From JAVVTR01 sp036653535 (lineage in GTDB: Bacteria > Bacteroidota > Bacteroidia > Bacteroidales > P3), in NCBI GenBank assembly GCA_036653535.1, contig JAVVTR010000012.1, positions 1 through 60,920 on the forward strand: a stretch of 60,920 nt of DNA, in the 5' to 3' direction. The notes under the pieces were generated by a model. The model was not told where the DNA came from and searched no databases. It worked only from the letters and a program-made list of their open reading frames with translations. A program made the position numbers and the translations under genes. Positions 34,711 through 43,051 of this stretch are shown one piece after another (positions within the stretch are counted from its first letter, which is position 1; every line of letters begins with the position of its first letter).

Positions 34711-35929
34711 AATTAGGGATGAGGTTAATACAGTAGAAGAAAGTATGCCTTTGTTTGAATCTACCCAAGAAAATTGGAAAAACAAAGAATTTTCCTATTG
34801 GGAACACGAAATCAGATTAGCTACATGTTTTAGTGGTATTGGGGCAATAGAACAAGCCTTTAAGAGGCTTAAACTCAAACATAGGATAGTGTTTGCTGGA
34901 GATATTGACGATAAATGTAAAAAAAGTTATCTTGCAAATTATGAATTAGACGAAAATTCTTGGCATTCAGATATACATGAATTCAATGCAACTTCATATT
35001 TAGGACAGGTTGATTTGTTGGTGGGTGGAGCTCCGTGTCAGGCTTTTTCTATGGTAGGGAAACGTTTGGGATTTGAAGATACAAGAGGTACACTTTTTTA
35101 TGAATTTGCAAGAGTGATAAAAGAATGTCGGCCCAAAATTTTTATATTTGAAAATGTAAGAGGAATTATTAACCATGAAAAAGGGGAAACATGGAAAGTA
35201 ATTAAAAATGTTTTTGAAGATTTAGGCTATGATATTCATGAACAGATTCTTAACAGTAAGGATTATGGTATTCCTCAAAATCGAGAACGAATGTACTGCA
35301 TAGGATTTAAGGATAGAACTAGTTTTGAATATCCAATGCCAATTTCGTTAGAGTATGTAATGTATGATTTCCTTGAAGATTATTTTTCGGACAAGTATTT
35401 TTTAAAAGAAAAAGGTGTAAAATTTGTAACGAGTAGCAAAAATAGAACCAAAAGCTACACGCAAATAAATGGGGATGTGCAACTTTGTCAAAAAAGAAAT
35501 CAACAATTTAACTGGCATGGAGATTTCATTTTTCATCCTGCTGCATCTGAAGAAGATTTTGACGAATTTGTTTTTGAAATAAAAGATGTTGAGGAAAAAT
35601 ATTATCTGTCTGATAAGGTTGCAAAATATGTTTTAAGTAGTGGAACTAAGAATTTTAAAACTTCAATAAAAACAGATTTGGATGTAGCAAGACCTCTTTT
35701 ACAATCTATGCACAAAATGCACCGTGCTGGGATTGATAATTATGTAACACATAAAGGAAGAATTAGAAAATTAACTCCAAGGGAATGTTTACGATTGATG
35801 GGATTTAGGGATGATTTTAAGATAGTTGTTTCAGATACGTCTATGTATCAACAGGCAGGAAATAGCATTGTTGTAGATGTATTAATTGCCATTCTTAAAC
35901 AATTAGATATAACTAAATACGGTATTTAA
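34688..35929 (+). CDS. DNA cytosine-5 methyltransferase (type II modification enzyme)
   Basis: The protein (413 residues from ATG 34688; ATG 34670 is possible) carries all main C5-methyltransferase motifs in order: motif I LATCFSGIGAIE, motif IV GGAPCQAFS with the catalytic Cys, motif VI FENVRG, motif VIII PQNRERMYCIGF, motif IX RKLTPRECLRLMGF and motif X YQQAGNSIVVDVL. A target-recognition region spans about residues 215-340. It should protect host DNA from the nuclease encoded two bases downstream. The recognition sequence cannot be read from the protein. It shows no sign of inactivation. Confidence 0.96.
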   Translation: MSKEKLSKIRDEVNTVEESMPLFESTQENWKNKEFSYWEHEIRLATCFSGIGAIEQAFKRLKLKHRIVFAGDIDDKCKKSYLANYELDENSWHSDIHEFNATSYLGQVDLLVGGAPCQAFSMVGKRLGFEDTRGTLFYEFARVIKECRPKIFIFENVRGIINHEKGETWKVIKNVFEDLGYDIHEQILNSKDYGIPQNRERMYCIGFKDRTSFEYPMPISLEYVMYDFLEDYFSDKYFLKEKGVKFVTSSKNRTKSYTQINGDVQLCQKRNQQFNWHGDFIFHPAASEEDFDEFVFEIKDVEEKYYLSDKVAKYVLSSGTKNFKTSIKTDLDVARPLLQSMHKMHRAGIDNYVTHKGRIRKLTPRECLRLMGFRDDFKIVVSDTSMYQQAGNSIVVDVLIAILKQLDITKYGI

Positions 35930-35930
35930 T

Positions 35931-36920
35931 ATGGAAATAGCAGGTAATTTCTACAACGTTATAGATACATTTGATAATATTGTTACGGTGCCAGATTGTT
36001 TTGTGTGTGGAAAGAATAAACTTGGACATGGTCATGGGGAAGCTAAGTTGTATTTTGGGACCAAAGAAAATGCCCGCAGTTTCTTTGGTGGAGAAGGTTT
36101 TGATGTTGATTGTTTTGTACTAAAAAAAGATTTAATTGTATATTTGGAAACACTTCGAGAAGAATATTTTCAACCATCTCAGAATTATTTTAGAAAAGAT
36201 GATTTTCCTAAATTATGGAAAGAGAGAATGGATGTAATCCAAAAGAGTAATGATGTAATTTGGTTTAAAATCCAAGATCAAATCCAAATCGAGGGTTCAC
36301 GTGGATATATTAATTCTAAAGATAAAGAATATAAACTAATTCGTGAATTATCACTACCATTAGTGAGTTATATATCTGCCATGCAATTGAAAGATTTAAA
36401 GGATAATATTTTTTATTATTGGAAACTTTTTGTTGATTTTGATGCAATTTCCGAAAGAAAGAATGGGCCTTTGGTCTTTACTTATGGAATGAAAAAAGAA
36501 TGGAAAAAAAGTCCAACTAAGAAAATAAGTAAAAAAGACGATGAAATTCGTTATGCACGTATAGGCCAGGGAAAATATAGAAACGCCTTGTTAGAAGAAT
36601 GTCCATTTTGTCCAATTACAATGGTAAACGATGAACGTCTTTTAATAGCTAGTCATATTAAACCTTGGGCAATTGCAAATGATAAAGAAAAACTAGATTC
36701 CAAAAATGGATATATGTTTACTCCTCTTTATGATAAATTATTTGATAGAGGTTTTATAACTTTCACCGACGATAAACATATAAAGATATCTAATTGGTTG
36801 TCTCCTAAAAATTGCGAAAGACTAAAATTAGTAGATAATACTTTTTATCCACATTTACCGATGGATGAATTGCGAAAAAAATATTTAATGTATCACAGAG
36901 AATCGGTGTTTAAAGGGTAA
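35931..36920 (+). CDS. HNH restriction endonuclease partner of the methyltransferase
   Basis: The 329-residue protein has a C-terminal HNH_2-type nuclease core (about 205-300): CPFC, then LLIASHIKPWAIANDKEK, NGYMFTPLYDKLFDRGFITF. The His of SHIKPW and the downstream Asn/Asp positions fit the metal-binding fold. The N-terminal 190 residues are not recognised and contain a CFVCGKNKLGHGHG cluster that might bind zinc; they probably determine DNA recognition. It starts two bases after the methyltransferase stop, the expected place for the cognate nuclease. The frame is intact. Confidence 0.87.
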   Translation: MEIAGNFYNVIDTFDNIVTVPDCFVCGKNKLGHGHGEAKLYFGTKENARSFFGGEGFDVDCFVLKKDLIVYLETLREEYFQPSQNYFRKDDFPKLWKERMDVIQKSNDVIWFKIQDQIQIEGSRGYINSKDKEYKLIRELSLPLVSYISAMQLKDLKDNIFYYWKLFVDFDAISERKNGPLVFTYGMKKEWKKSPTKKISKKDDEIRYARIGQGKYRNALLEECPFCPITMVNDERLLIASHIKPWAIANDKEKLDSKNGYMFTPLYDKLFDRGFITFTDDKHIKISNWLSPKNCERLKLVDNTFYPHLPMDELRKKYLMYHRESVFKG

Positions 36921-37273
36921 ATAATAATAGGGGTAATAGTCGTAAAAGTATATCGTAAAGAACGACTATTTAGGTTGGCGGATTTTCTGAACAAAGAAGA
37001 TGCTATCTTATTCTATAGCAGGGCGTGAAGTCCGAAATATCCAATTTTAGAGATGCTTTTTAGGCATGTATGATATTCTTGTGTGAAATGTTTGGTTATA
37101 GCTGTACGGAATGGATATAAATTCAAACCCGATGGCAAACAGGTGATTTGCAAAGATTGTCAAAATATAAAAAACATTTTAGAAACGTTTTATGTTTCAA
37201 ATAGGTTGAGATTGCCGTTGAAAGCTATAGTTTTGATTGGGTATTAAAACGCTCCATCCACCAAGAATTCCTC
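36921..37273. other. Degraded right edge of the restriction-modification island
   Basis: About 350 bases follow the HNH gene without an intact gene. They contain the transposase-like zinc-ribbon remnant at 37074-37247. The promoter of the next gene begins at 37274. Confidence 0.5.
37074..37247 (+). pseudogene. Possible transposase zinc-ribbon remnant
   Basis: A 57-codon open stretch without a start codon in the right place encodes CVKC at 37080-37091 and CKDC at 37149-37160, 19 residues apart, with GYKFKPDGKQVICKDC between them. This C-x2-C/C-x2-C pattern with a basic, glycine-containing centre resembles the N-terminal zinc ribbon of IS1/IS1595-like transposases. The rest of a transposase is missing. 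It may be a scar of the element that brought in the island. A chance match is possible because the segment is short. Confidence 0.4.
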
Positions 37274-37307
37274 TTTGCTAAAATTTATAGAAAATCCTCT
37301 ATCTTTG
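37274..37307 (+). promoter_or_regulatory. Promoter of the GT-C glycosyltransferase gene
   Basis: TTTG at 37274-37277 and TATCTTTG at 37300-37307 are 22 bases apart. The box ends 30 bases before the start codon, which supports ATG 37338 over the earlier in-frame ATG at 37275. Confidence 0.65.
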
Positions 37308-37337
37308 CACCATCAGTTAATTTTAATTTTAATTTTC

Positions 37338-38885
37338 ATGTTGAAAAAAATATCGGAGTACTATAAAGTGCATCCACTTACTTGTATTTTGTTAGCGGCA
37401 TTTTTGGTGCGATTGGTAGCGGTTTGTTTTGCTAAAGGATATGGAATGCACGACGACCATTTTACTATTGTAGAAACAGCTCGTTCCTGGGTAGATGGTT
37501 ATGATTCGGAAAATTGGCTGCCATCTTCTCAGCAAAATCCAGTTCCAGGGGGGCATAGTTTGTTATACCCCGGTTTGCAATTCCTATTATTTGAAGCTTT
37601 GCACCTTTTAGGTATAGATGCAGCGGGAGTTACTATGTGGGTGACCCGATTTTTCCTTGCAATTTTTTCTTTGCTTACCGTATATTTTGGCTATAAAATT
37701 ACAGAGAAAGAGTATGGGAAAAGAATTGCATTGCAAGCAGGGTGGACCTTGGCTCTTTTTTGGGCTTTGCCTTGGCTTAGTGTGCGTAATTTGGTAGAAA
37801 TTGTTTGTATTCCATTTTTATTATGGGGATGTTGGGCTTATTTAAAAGGAGACCAATCCAAAGAGAGTAGGCCCAAAGCAAATTTGGTGTTTTGGTCGGG
37901 TTTTCTGTTGGGCTTGGCCTTTTCTTTTCGCTTCCAAACCTTAGTTTTTTCTGCTGGATTTGGATTGGGATTAATGATAATGCAACGATGGAGAGATCTT
38001 TTTATATGGTCCGCAGGTTTATTAGCCAGTATTTTTCTTATTCAGGGTGGAATAGATATGTTTATTTGGGGACGTCCCTTTGCAGAAATGACGGAATATA
38101 TACGCTATAATATGTATAGCGCTTACGAATACATTACCTCTGCTTGGTACACCTATTTACTCTTACTTTTGGGATTACTAATACCTCCGGTAAGTATAGG
38201 TTTAATGGCGGGAATGTTTAGTCAATGGCGAAAGTATTTATTATTTTTACCGCTTATCTTTTTTCTAATATTTCATAGTTTATATCCCAATAAACAAGAG
38301 CGTTTTATATTAACCCTTTTACCTTTTATTATTATTCTCGGATTAGGTGGCTGGGATTATATTTACCAAAGGTGGTTTTCGTCACGTAAGGTGTGGCGTA
38401 AGATTATTCATGTATGTGTGATTTTTGCCATTGTTATGAATAGTTTGCTTTTGATTTTTGTTAGTGTACATTACTCTAAACGTTCTAGAGTGGAGTCTAT
38501 GGCCTATTTGTCGATATACCCTAATATTCATTGTTTGGTTTCTGAAAACACCAATTCCGATGATACTAAAAAATTACCCTTAACGTATTTAGAACAATGG
38601 CCCCTTACTTATAAAGCAATAAATACTCACTCTATAGCCGAGTTAAAAGCCAATGAATTAAAAGATAATCCCCCTGCTTTTATTCTTTTTGAAGAAGAAA
38701 AGAATCTAAAAGAGAGGCTTGCATTGGCTAAAAAAAGTTATCCAAATTTAGTATATGAAGCGGTGTTTACTCCCAGTTTGGTAGATAGATTTATGTATAA
38801 AATTAATCGGCACAATGCTAATTTCGTGGTAACCGTTTATAGGAATAAAGAGGTGATGCCAATTCATTTGGAAGAAAAACCTTAA
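37338..38885 (+). CDS. GT-C type membrane glycosyltransferase
   Basis: The 515-residue protein has about ten transmembrane helices. An early extracytoplasmic loop with GYGMHDDHFTIVETARSW carries the acidic pair typical of GT-C enzymes (mannosyltransferase, ArnT or PMT type), and a soluble C-terminal part follows. Such enzymes use polyprenyl-phosphate sugars on the periplasmic face. YPNKQERFILTLLPFI resembles the GT22/PIG-like branch. Donor and acceptor are unknown. The start at 37338 is chosen because the promoter lies just upstream. Confidence 0.82.
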   Translation: MLKKISEYYKVHPLTCILLAAFLVRLVAVCFAKGYGMHDDHFTIVETARSWVDGYDSENWLPSSQQNPVPGGHSLLYPGLQFLLFEALHLLGIDAAGVTMWVTRFFLAIFSLLTVYFGYKITEKEYGKRIALQAGWTLALFWALPWLSVRNLVEIVCIPFLLWGCWAYLKGDQSKESRPKANLVFWSGFLLGLAFSFRFQTLVFSAGFGLGLMIMQRWRDLFIWSAGLLASIFLIQGGIDMFIWGRPFAEMTEYIRYNMYSAYEYITSAWYTYLLLLLGLLIPPVSIGLMAGMFSQWRKYLLFLPLIFFLIFHSLYPNKQERFILTLLPFIIILGLGGWDYIYQRWFSSRKVWRKIIHVCVIFAIVMNSLLLIFVSVHYSKRSRVESMAYLSIYPNIHCLVSENTNSDDTKKLPLTYLEQWPLTYKAINTHSIAELKANELKDNPPAFILFEEEKNLKERLALAKKSYPNLVYEAVFTPSLVDRFMYKINRHNANFVVTVYRNKEVMPIHLEEKP

Positions 38886-38941
38886 GCTATAGGGCCTAGT
38901 GCATGCGATGGGAACTCATAAATTACTACTTTATAGGTCGG

Positions 38942-38974
38942 TTCCCATTAATTTATAGATAGATTCCCATTAAT
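38942..38974. repeat. Short direct repeat TTCCCATTAAT x2
   Basis: TTCCCATTAAT occurs at 38942-38952 and 38964-38974, a 22-base period, immediately before the start codon at 38984. It could be an operator or a slippage product; nothing else supports a function. Confidence 0.4.
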
Positions 38975-38983
38975 AAGTAAAAG

Positions 38984-40546
38984 ATGAAATTTCAAACTGC
39001 TATCGTTTGCTTTATATTATTCTTATTTGTTTACATCCCTGTTTTGGGACAGGATCATAATTTCGCTTCGAGAGTAGAAATAGATGTATTAGCGAACGAT
39101 ATGCCTTATACGGTTTTACCCTTAGGGAAAATGGGGGTATTGCTTGTGATGAACCAAAACGATTTAATCTCTAAAGATCCGCTTCGTTATGTTCTTTTTT
39201 ACGATGAAAATTTATCTCGTCGATGGGTAGCTTCTTTAATTATAGATCCTGTTTATAATTTTATTTCTTATAAGAAAGAGGAAGATTCTGTGCGTTTTAT
39301 TCTTACTTCTTTACCCGATAAATATACGGACGAGAATTTTTTAGAAATTAGTATTTGTTTGGCGGATGGCATGTATAATAAGCGGTTTTATTCCGCTCCA
39401 ATGGATGGCAAATGGGAAATATTATCTATGCAGATTTATGATAAATATTGGCTTTTTTTAGCACGTAGTAAAAGTGAATATGGGTGGTATCGTTATGATT
39501 ATAGTATAGATTCTTTAGATTATCACCCCTTGTATGCCGATAAAGATTATCAGTGGTGTTCTGTACAATTTGATACCAATTATCATCGGGTTTATACGGT
39601 TTTTAGAGATGTAGCACTCAAGAAAAAAAGTTTGTTTTTATGTGCTAACGACACTTTGGGCGCTTCGATTTATAAAGAAGAAATTTTTCCTGTTGGGGAA
39701 GATTTAAGGTTAATAGATGCAAAAGTGCAGGTAATGGGACCCGATAAAGTGCTTTTAGCTGGAAGTGTAAATATGGATAGAGAAAAACAAGAAAAATCGA
39801 CCTATGATAGAGGAACGCAAACCATGGGAATATTTGCTGCCGTTTGTCAGAATGGGAAGCGTATTTCTTTTTATGCCAAGCCCTATTTGGATTTTCCTAA
39901 TTTGGACAGCTTAATTAGTACTCAAGCTTTGTACGATTTGCAACAAGCCAAAGCAAGAGCTAAGGGGCGTACCATTATTCCCACTTATACTACTCAAATA
40001 AGAGTAGGTCTACTAGGAAACGAATATTATCTTTTAAGTGAGGTTTATGAAAGAGTACTAACTTCTACTACTCAGGTGTCCTACGACTATTTTGGTCGTA
40101 TGGTCCCTTATACGCAAACGTATTTTGAAGGTTTCCGTTATCACGATGTTTTCTATTCTGCTTTTGATTCTATAGGGCAGAATAAACGAAATTTGATTTT
40201 TGATATTCAACAGAATAAATTATATCCTACCCTTACCGATTATACACAATGTGCTTCGGATACATCGGGTGATTATTTATATGCGTATAATATGGATGGC
40301 TATATTTACTTTCGGACTTTGTCGAAAAATGGATTGGTAAGTGAGATTTTTAATTTCAGGCTTAATCCTATGGATAAATGGGATAAAGTGCAAAATACTT
40401 GGGGAAATAGTTTACTGCCTTGGTATCCCGGATGCTTTTTATCATATGGCTATGAACAAATATTAAATAATCATTATAAAGGGAAAAACAAGCGAAATGT
40501 ATTTTATATGAATAAATTAATGATAGATAAAGGCGAAAAACTTTGA
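38984..40546 (+). CDS. Secreted protein of unknown function
   Basis: The 520-residue protein has a clear signal peptide (about 1-22, ending VLGQ). The mature part is rich in Tyr, Asp and aromatic strand patterns (LLVMNQND, YDKYWLFLARS, YQWCSVQFDTNYHRVYTVF), which suggests a beta-propeller or similar beta-rich fold. I recognise no catalytic motif and no family name. It lies between a GT-C glycosyltransferase and the convergent atpC gene. A role in the cell envelope is only inferred from the signal peptide. Confidence 0.8.
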   Translation: MKFQTAIVCFILFLFVYIPVLGQDHNFASRVEIDVLANDMPYTVLPLGKMGVLLVMNQNDLISKDPLRYVLFYDENLSRRWVASLIIDPVYNFISYKKEEDSVRFILTSLPDKYTDENFLEISICLADGMYNKRFYSAPMDGKWEILSMQIYDKYWLFLARSKSEYGWYRYDYSIDSLDYHPLYADKDYQWCSVQFDTNYHRVYTVFRDVALKKKSLFLCANDTLGASIYKEEIFPVGEDLRLIDAKVQVMGPDKVLLAGSVNMDREKQEKSTYDRGTQTMGIFAAVCQNGKRISFYAKPYLDFPNLDSLISTQALYDLQQAKARAKGRTIIPTYTTQIRVGLLGNEYYLLSEVYERVLTSTTQVSYDYFGRMVPYTQTYFEGFRYHDVFYSAFDSIGQNKRNLIFDIQQNKLYPTLTDYTQCASDTSGDYLYAYNMDGYIYFRTLSKNGLVSEIFNFRLNPMDKWDKVQNTWGNSLLPWYPGCFLSYGYEQILNNHYKGKNKRNVFYMNKLMIDKGEKL

Positions 40547-40614
40547 TGGAGAGAAACTTTGATATCCTTCGTCTACCACTATAATTATGAAAGATTGAGT
40601 GTTTGTTAAACGTT

Positions 40615-40851
40615 TTAAAGAGCAAAGAGGCGGGCTTCATTTTTAGATACTTCAAATATTCCTCCTTCTATCTCTATAAGAATTTCCTTGTTGTTTTGAT
40701 CTATCATGCGTACCTTCCCTTTTTTTAGGACGGAAACCAAGGGGGCGTGTTGATTTAGTATCTCAAATAGTCCATCTACACCAGGGAGTTGAATCAAAGA
40801 AACCTCTCCTTGGTATAGGGTAGTATCCGGACTGATAATAGAAAAATTCAT
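40615..40851 (-). CDS. atpC: F1-type ATP synthase epsilon subunit
   Basis: The 78-residue protein consists only of the N-terminal beta-sandwich of AtpC (LNQHAPLVSVLKKGKVR, GGIFEVSKNEARLF) and lacks the C-terminal helical hairpin. That short form is common in Bacteroidetes. It joins the F1 central stalk to the c-ring. It starts six bases after atpD; the other ATP synthase genes are not adjacent. Confidence 0.93.
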   Translation of the reverse strand: MNFSIISPDTTLYQGEVSLIQLPGVDGLFEILNQHAPLVSVLKKGKVRMIDQNNKEILIEIEGGIFEVSKNEARLFAL

Positions 40852-40857
40852 GATTCT

Positions 40858-42363
40858 TTATTTAGTTTGGGCTAAAAGCTTTTCTGCTTTTTCTACAGCG
40901 TCTGCTATGGTACCTACCATGTGAAAAGCTTGTTCTGGATAAGCATCCATTTTACCATCCAAAATTTGATTAAAGCCATCGATAGTATCTTCTATTTTCA
41001 CAAACACTCCGGGCATTCCAGTGAAAGCCTCGGCTACATGGAATGGTTGAGATAAAAATCTTTGTACTTTTCTAGCGCGACTAACGGTAAGTTTGTCTTC
41101 TTCACTAAGTTCGTCCATTCCTAAAATGGCAATAATATCTTGCAATTCCTTATTCCTTTGCAGTATATTTTTTACTTTTTGTGCGGTATGATAATGTTCT
41201 TCGCCTACAATGCGGGGACTTAAAATTCTCGAACTGGAATCTAATGGGTCTACGGCTGGGAAAATGCCTAATTCGGAAATTTTACGACTTAATACGGTAG
41301 TGGCATCTAAGTGTGCAAAAGTAGTAGAAGGAGCTGGGTCGGTAAGGTCATCGGCTGGTACATATACGGCCTGTACAGAGGTAATAGATCCGTGTTTAGT
41401 AGAGGTAATACGTTCTTGTAGTAAGCCCATTTCTGTGGCTAAGGTGGGTTGATAACCTACAGCGGATGGCATACGACCTAATAGAGCAGAAACTTCCGAA
41501 CCTGCTTGGGTAAATCTAAATATGTTGTCAATGAAAAATAAAATATTGCCACCTCCATGGTTATTATCTCCATCTCTAAAATATTCGGCTAAGGTTAATC
41601 CGGAAAGAGCTACTCTGGCACGAGCTCCAGGAGGTTCATTCATTTGACCAAAAACCAAAGTGGCTTGAGATTTTTTTAATTCCTCTCTATCTATTTTGGA
41701 TAAATCCCAACTTCCTTTGGCCATGCTTTCCTCAAAAGCTTTCCCGTATTTGATAACTCCGGATTCTATCATTTCGCGAAGCAAATCATTTCCTTCGCGG
41801 GTACGTTCTCCTACACCGGCAAATACGGTTTGTCCGGAATATTGTTTGGCGATATTATTGATCATTTCCATAATCAATACAGTTTTTCCTACGCCGGCTC
41901 CTCCAAATAAGCCAACTTTCCCCCCTTTCATGTAGGGCTCAATTAGATCTATGGCTTTAATTCCAGTAAAAAGAACTTCTTCCGAAGTGGTGAGTTCTTC
42001 AAATTTAGGTGGGTCGCGGTGAATATCTTTTCGTGTTGTGTATTCTACGGCTTCCATGCCATCTATGGTTTCCCCAATAACATTGAATAGACGTCCATTA
42101 ATATTGGGACCTACGGGCATAGAAATAGGGTGACCCAAGGCGCATACATCCATATTGCGATATAAACCATCGGTAGAATCCATGGCGATAGTTCTTACGG
42201 TGCGTTCTCCCATATCTTGTTGGCATTCCAATATAATATGACCGCCGTCTTTTTTTTGAATTTCTAAGGCTTCGAAAATAACAGGGATTCGTTGATCTTC
42301 TTCAAAATACACATCAACAACTGCTCCAATAATTTGAGAAATTTTTCCCTTACTTGTATCCAT
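40858..42363 (-). CDS. atpD: F1-type ATP synthase beta subunit
   Basis: The 501-residue catalytic subunit has the P-loop GGAGVGKT, the GERTREG segment and the ALLGRMPSAVGYQPTLATEMG block. The nucleotide-binding Walker B ILFFIDNIFRF is present. It forms an operon with atpC and is preceded by a small lipoprotein gene (13-base gap), apart from the alpha, gamma, delta and Fo genes, which must lie elsewhere. Confidence 0.97.
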   Translation of the reverse strand: MDTSKGKISQIIGAVVDVYFEEDQRIPVIFEALEIQKKDGGHIILECQQDMGERTVRTIAMDSTDGLYRNMDVCALGHPISMPVGPNINGRLFNVIGETIDGMEAVEYTTRKDIHRDPPKFEELTTSEEVLFTGIKAIDLIEPYMKGGKVGLFGGAGVGKTVLIMEMINNIAKQYSGQTVFAGVGERTREGNDLLREMIESGVIKYGKAFEESMAKGSWDLSKIDREELKKSQATLVFGQMNEPPGARARVALSGLTLAEYFRDGDNNHGGGNILFFIDNIFRFTQAGSEVSALLGRMPSAVGYQPTLATEMGLLQERITSTKHGSITSVQAVYVPADDLTDPAPSTTFAHLDATTVLSRKISELGIFPAVDPLDSSSRILSPRIVGEEHYHTAQKVKNILQRNKELQDIIAILGMDELSEEDKLTVSRARKVQRFLSQPFHVAEAFTGMPGVFVKIEDTIDGFNQILDGKMDAYPEQAFHMVGTIADAVEKAEKLLAQTK

Positions 42364-42376
42364 TGTAATAGTTATA

Positions 42377-42586
42377 TTAATATCGTCCTCCGATAGGAGT
42401 ACCAGGAGCTGGGTGCATGATTTTTTTTACAGGTTTTTGTTTGGATTTTGCATTGGCACTGGATTCGCAATAACTTAGTGATCCGGAATTTACAGAATTA
42501 CCTTGACGGGAAGAACACGATGGGAGCAAACAAAACAAGGCAAAACAAAGGGTGCAAAATAGAAAATAAAATCGTTTTTTACGCAT
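42377..42586 (-). CDS. Small lipoprotein upstream of atpD
   Basis: A 69-residue protein starting at ATG 42586 (an in-frame ATG at 42613 is less likely) has a basic start (MRKKRF), a hydrophobic stretch with several Cys/Phe and a lipobox LLPSC. The short mature part is Ser/Lys-rich and ends in PGTPIGGRY. It lies 13 bases before atpD, downstream of a TAnnTTTG box at 42611-42618, so it appears to lead the atpDC transcript. I recognise no family. Confidence 0.65.
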   Translation of the reverse strand: MRKKRFYFLFCTLCFALFCLLPSCSSRQGNSVNSGSLSYCESSANAKSKQKPVKKIMHPAPGTPIGGRY

Positions 42587-42610
42587 GACTTCAGTCTTTA
42601 AAATAAGCCA

Positions 42611-42618
42611 CAAATATA
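42611..42618 (-). promoter_or_regulatory. -7 box of the lipoprotein-atpDC operon
   Basis: TATATTTG on the minus strand lies 25 bases before the lipoprotein start at 42586. A TTTTCG near 42641-42645 could be a poor -33 element. Confidence 0.4.
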
Positions 42619-42986
42619 AGAAAAAAAGGAATAGATTAAACGAAAAGATGAAAAAACGAAGAAGATTGGTTTATATCAGACTAATTAAAATTGAAAATAT
42701 AGGTAAGAATAAGGATAGATAACCATGGTTTCCATCAGTAATAAATACAGATCGTTTGTTAGGAATATTTCCATGAAAGGTTTAAAATATCTCTGCGAAA
42801 GGTTGAATATGATAAGCAAAAAAAAGAAATTTTTTTTAATAGGGAAAAGTCACTATTTTTGTACGGTTTTAAATGAAGGTAAAATACTTTTGCAAAATCG
42901 TTTAAATAAAAGTTCGTTTTCTTGGCATTTATTGCGGAAGTAAAAAGGAAAAGAAAGCAGAGGGAGGAATTTTTTTTCTTCACGGC

Positions 42987-43015
42987 CTTATCCTAAAAAC
43001 AACTTATCCTAAAAA
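42987..43015. repeat. Direct repeat CTTATCCTAAAAA x2 before glnA
   Basis: Identical 13-base copies at 42987-42999 and 43003-43015 (16-base period) lie 37-65 bases before the glnA start. The position suits a regulator site in the glnA leader, but the low complexity of half the motif calls for caution. Confidence 0.5.
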
Positions 43016-43051
43016 ATAAAAGGAAAAATTAAAATATAAAATACATAAATC

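Larger units (their letters stand above)
42587..43051. other. Divergent regulatory region between atpDC operon and glnA
   Basis: This 465-base AT-rich gap has only weak overlapping frames on both strands and no credible gene. A minus-strand TATATTTG (42618-42611) can serve the lipoprotein-atpDC operon. Forward TAnnTTTG boxes occur at 42854-42861 and 42885-42892, with TTTG at 42858-42861 lying 23 bases before the latter. A 13-base direct repeat is close to the glnA start. Confidence 0.5.

Noticed and set aside
42725..42943. 72-codon forward frame between the atpDC operon and glnA
   Set aside because: Low-complexity Lys/Phe/Ser-rich translation, with promoter-like boxes inside it; it looks like AT-rich intergenic DNA.
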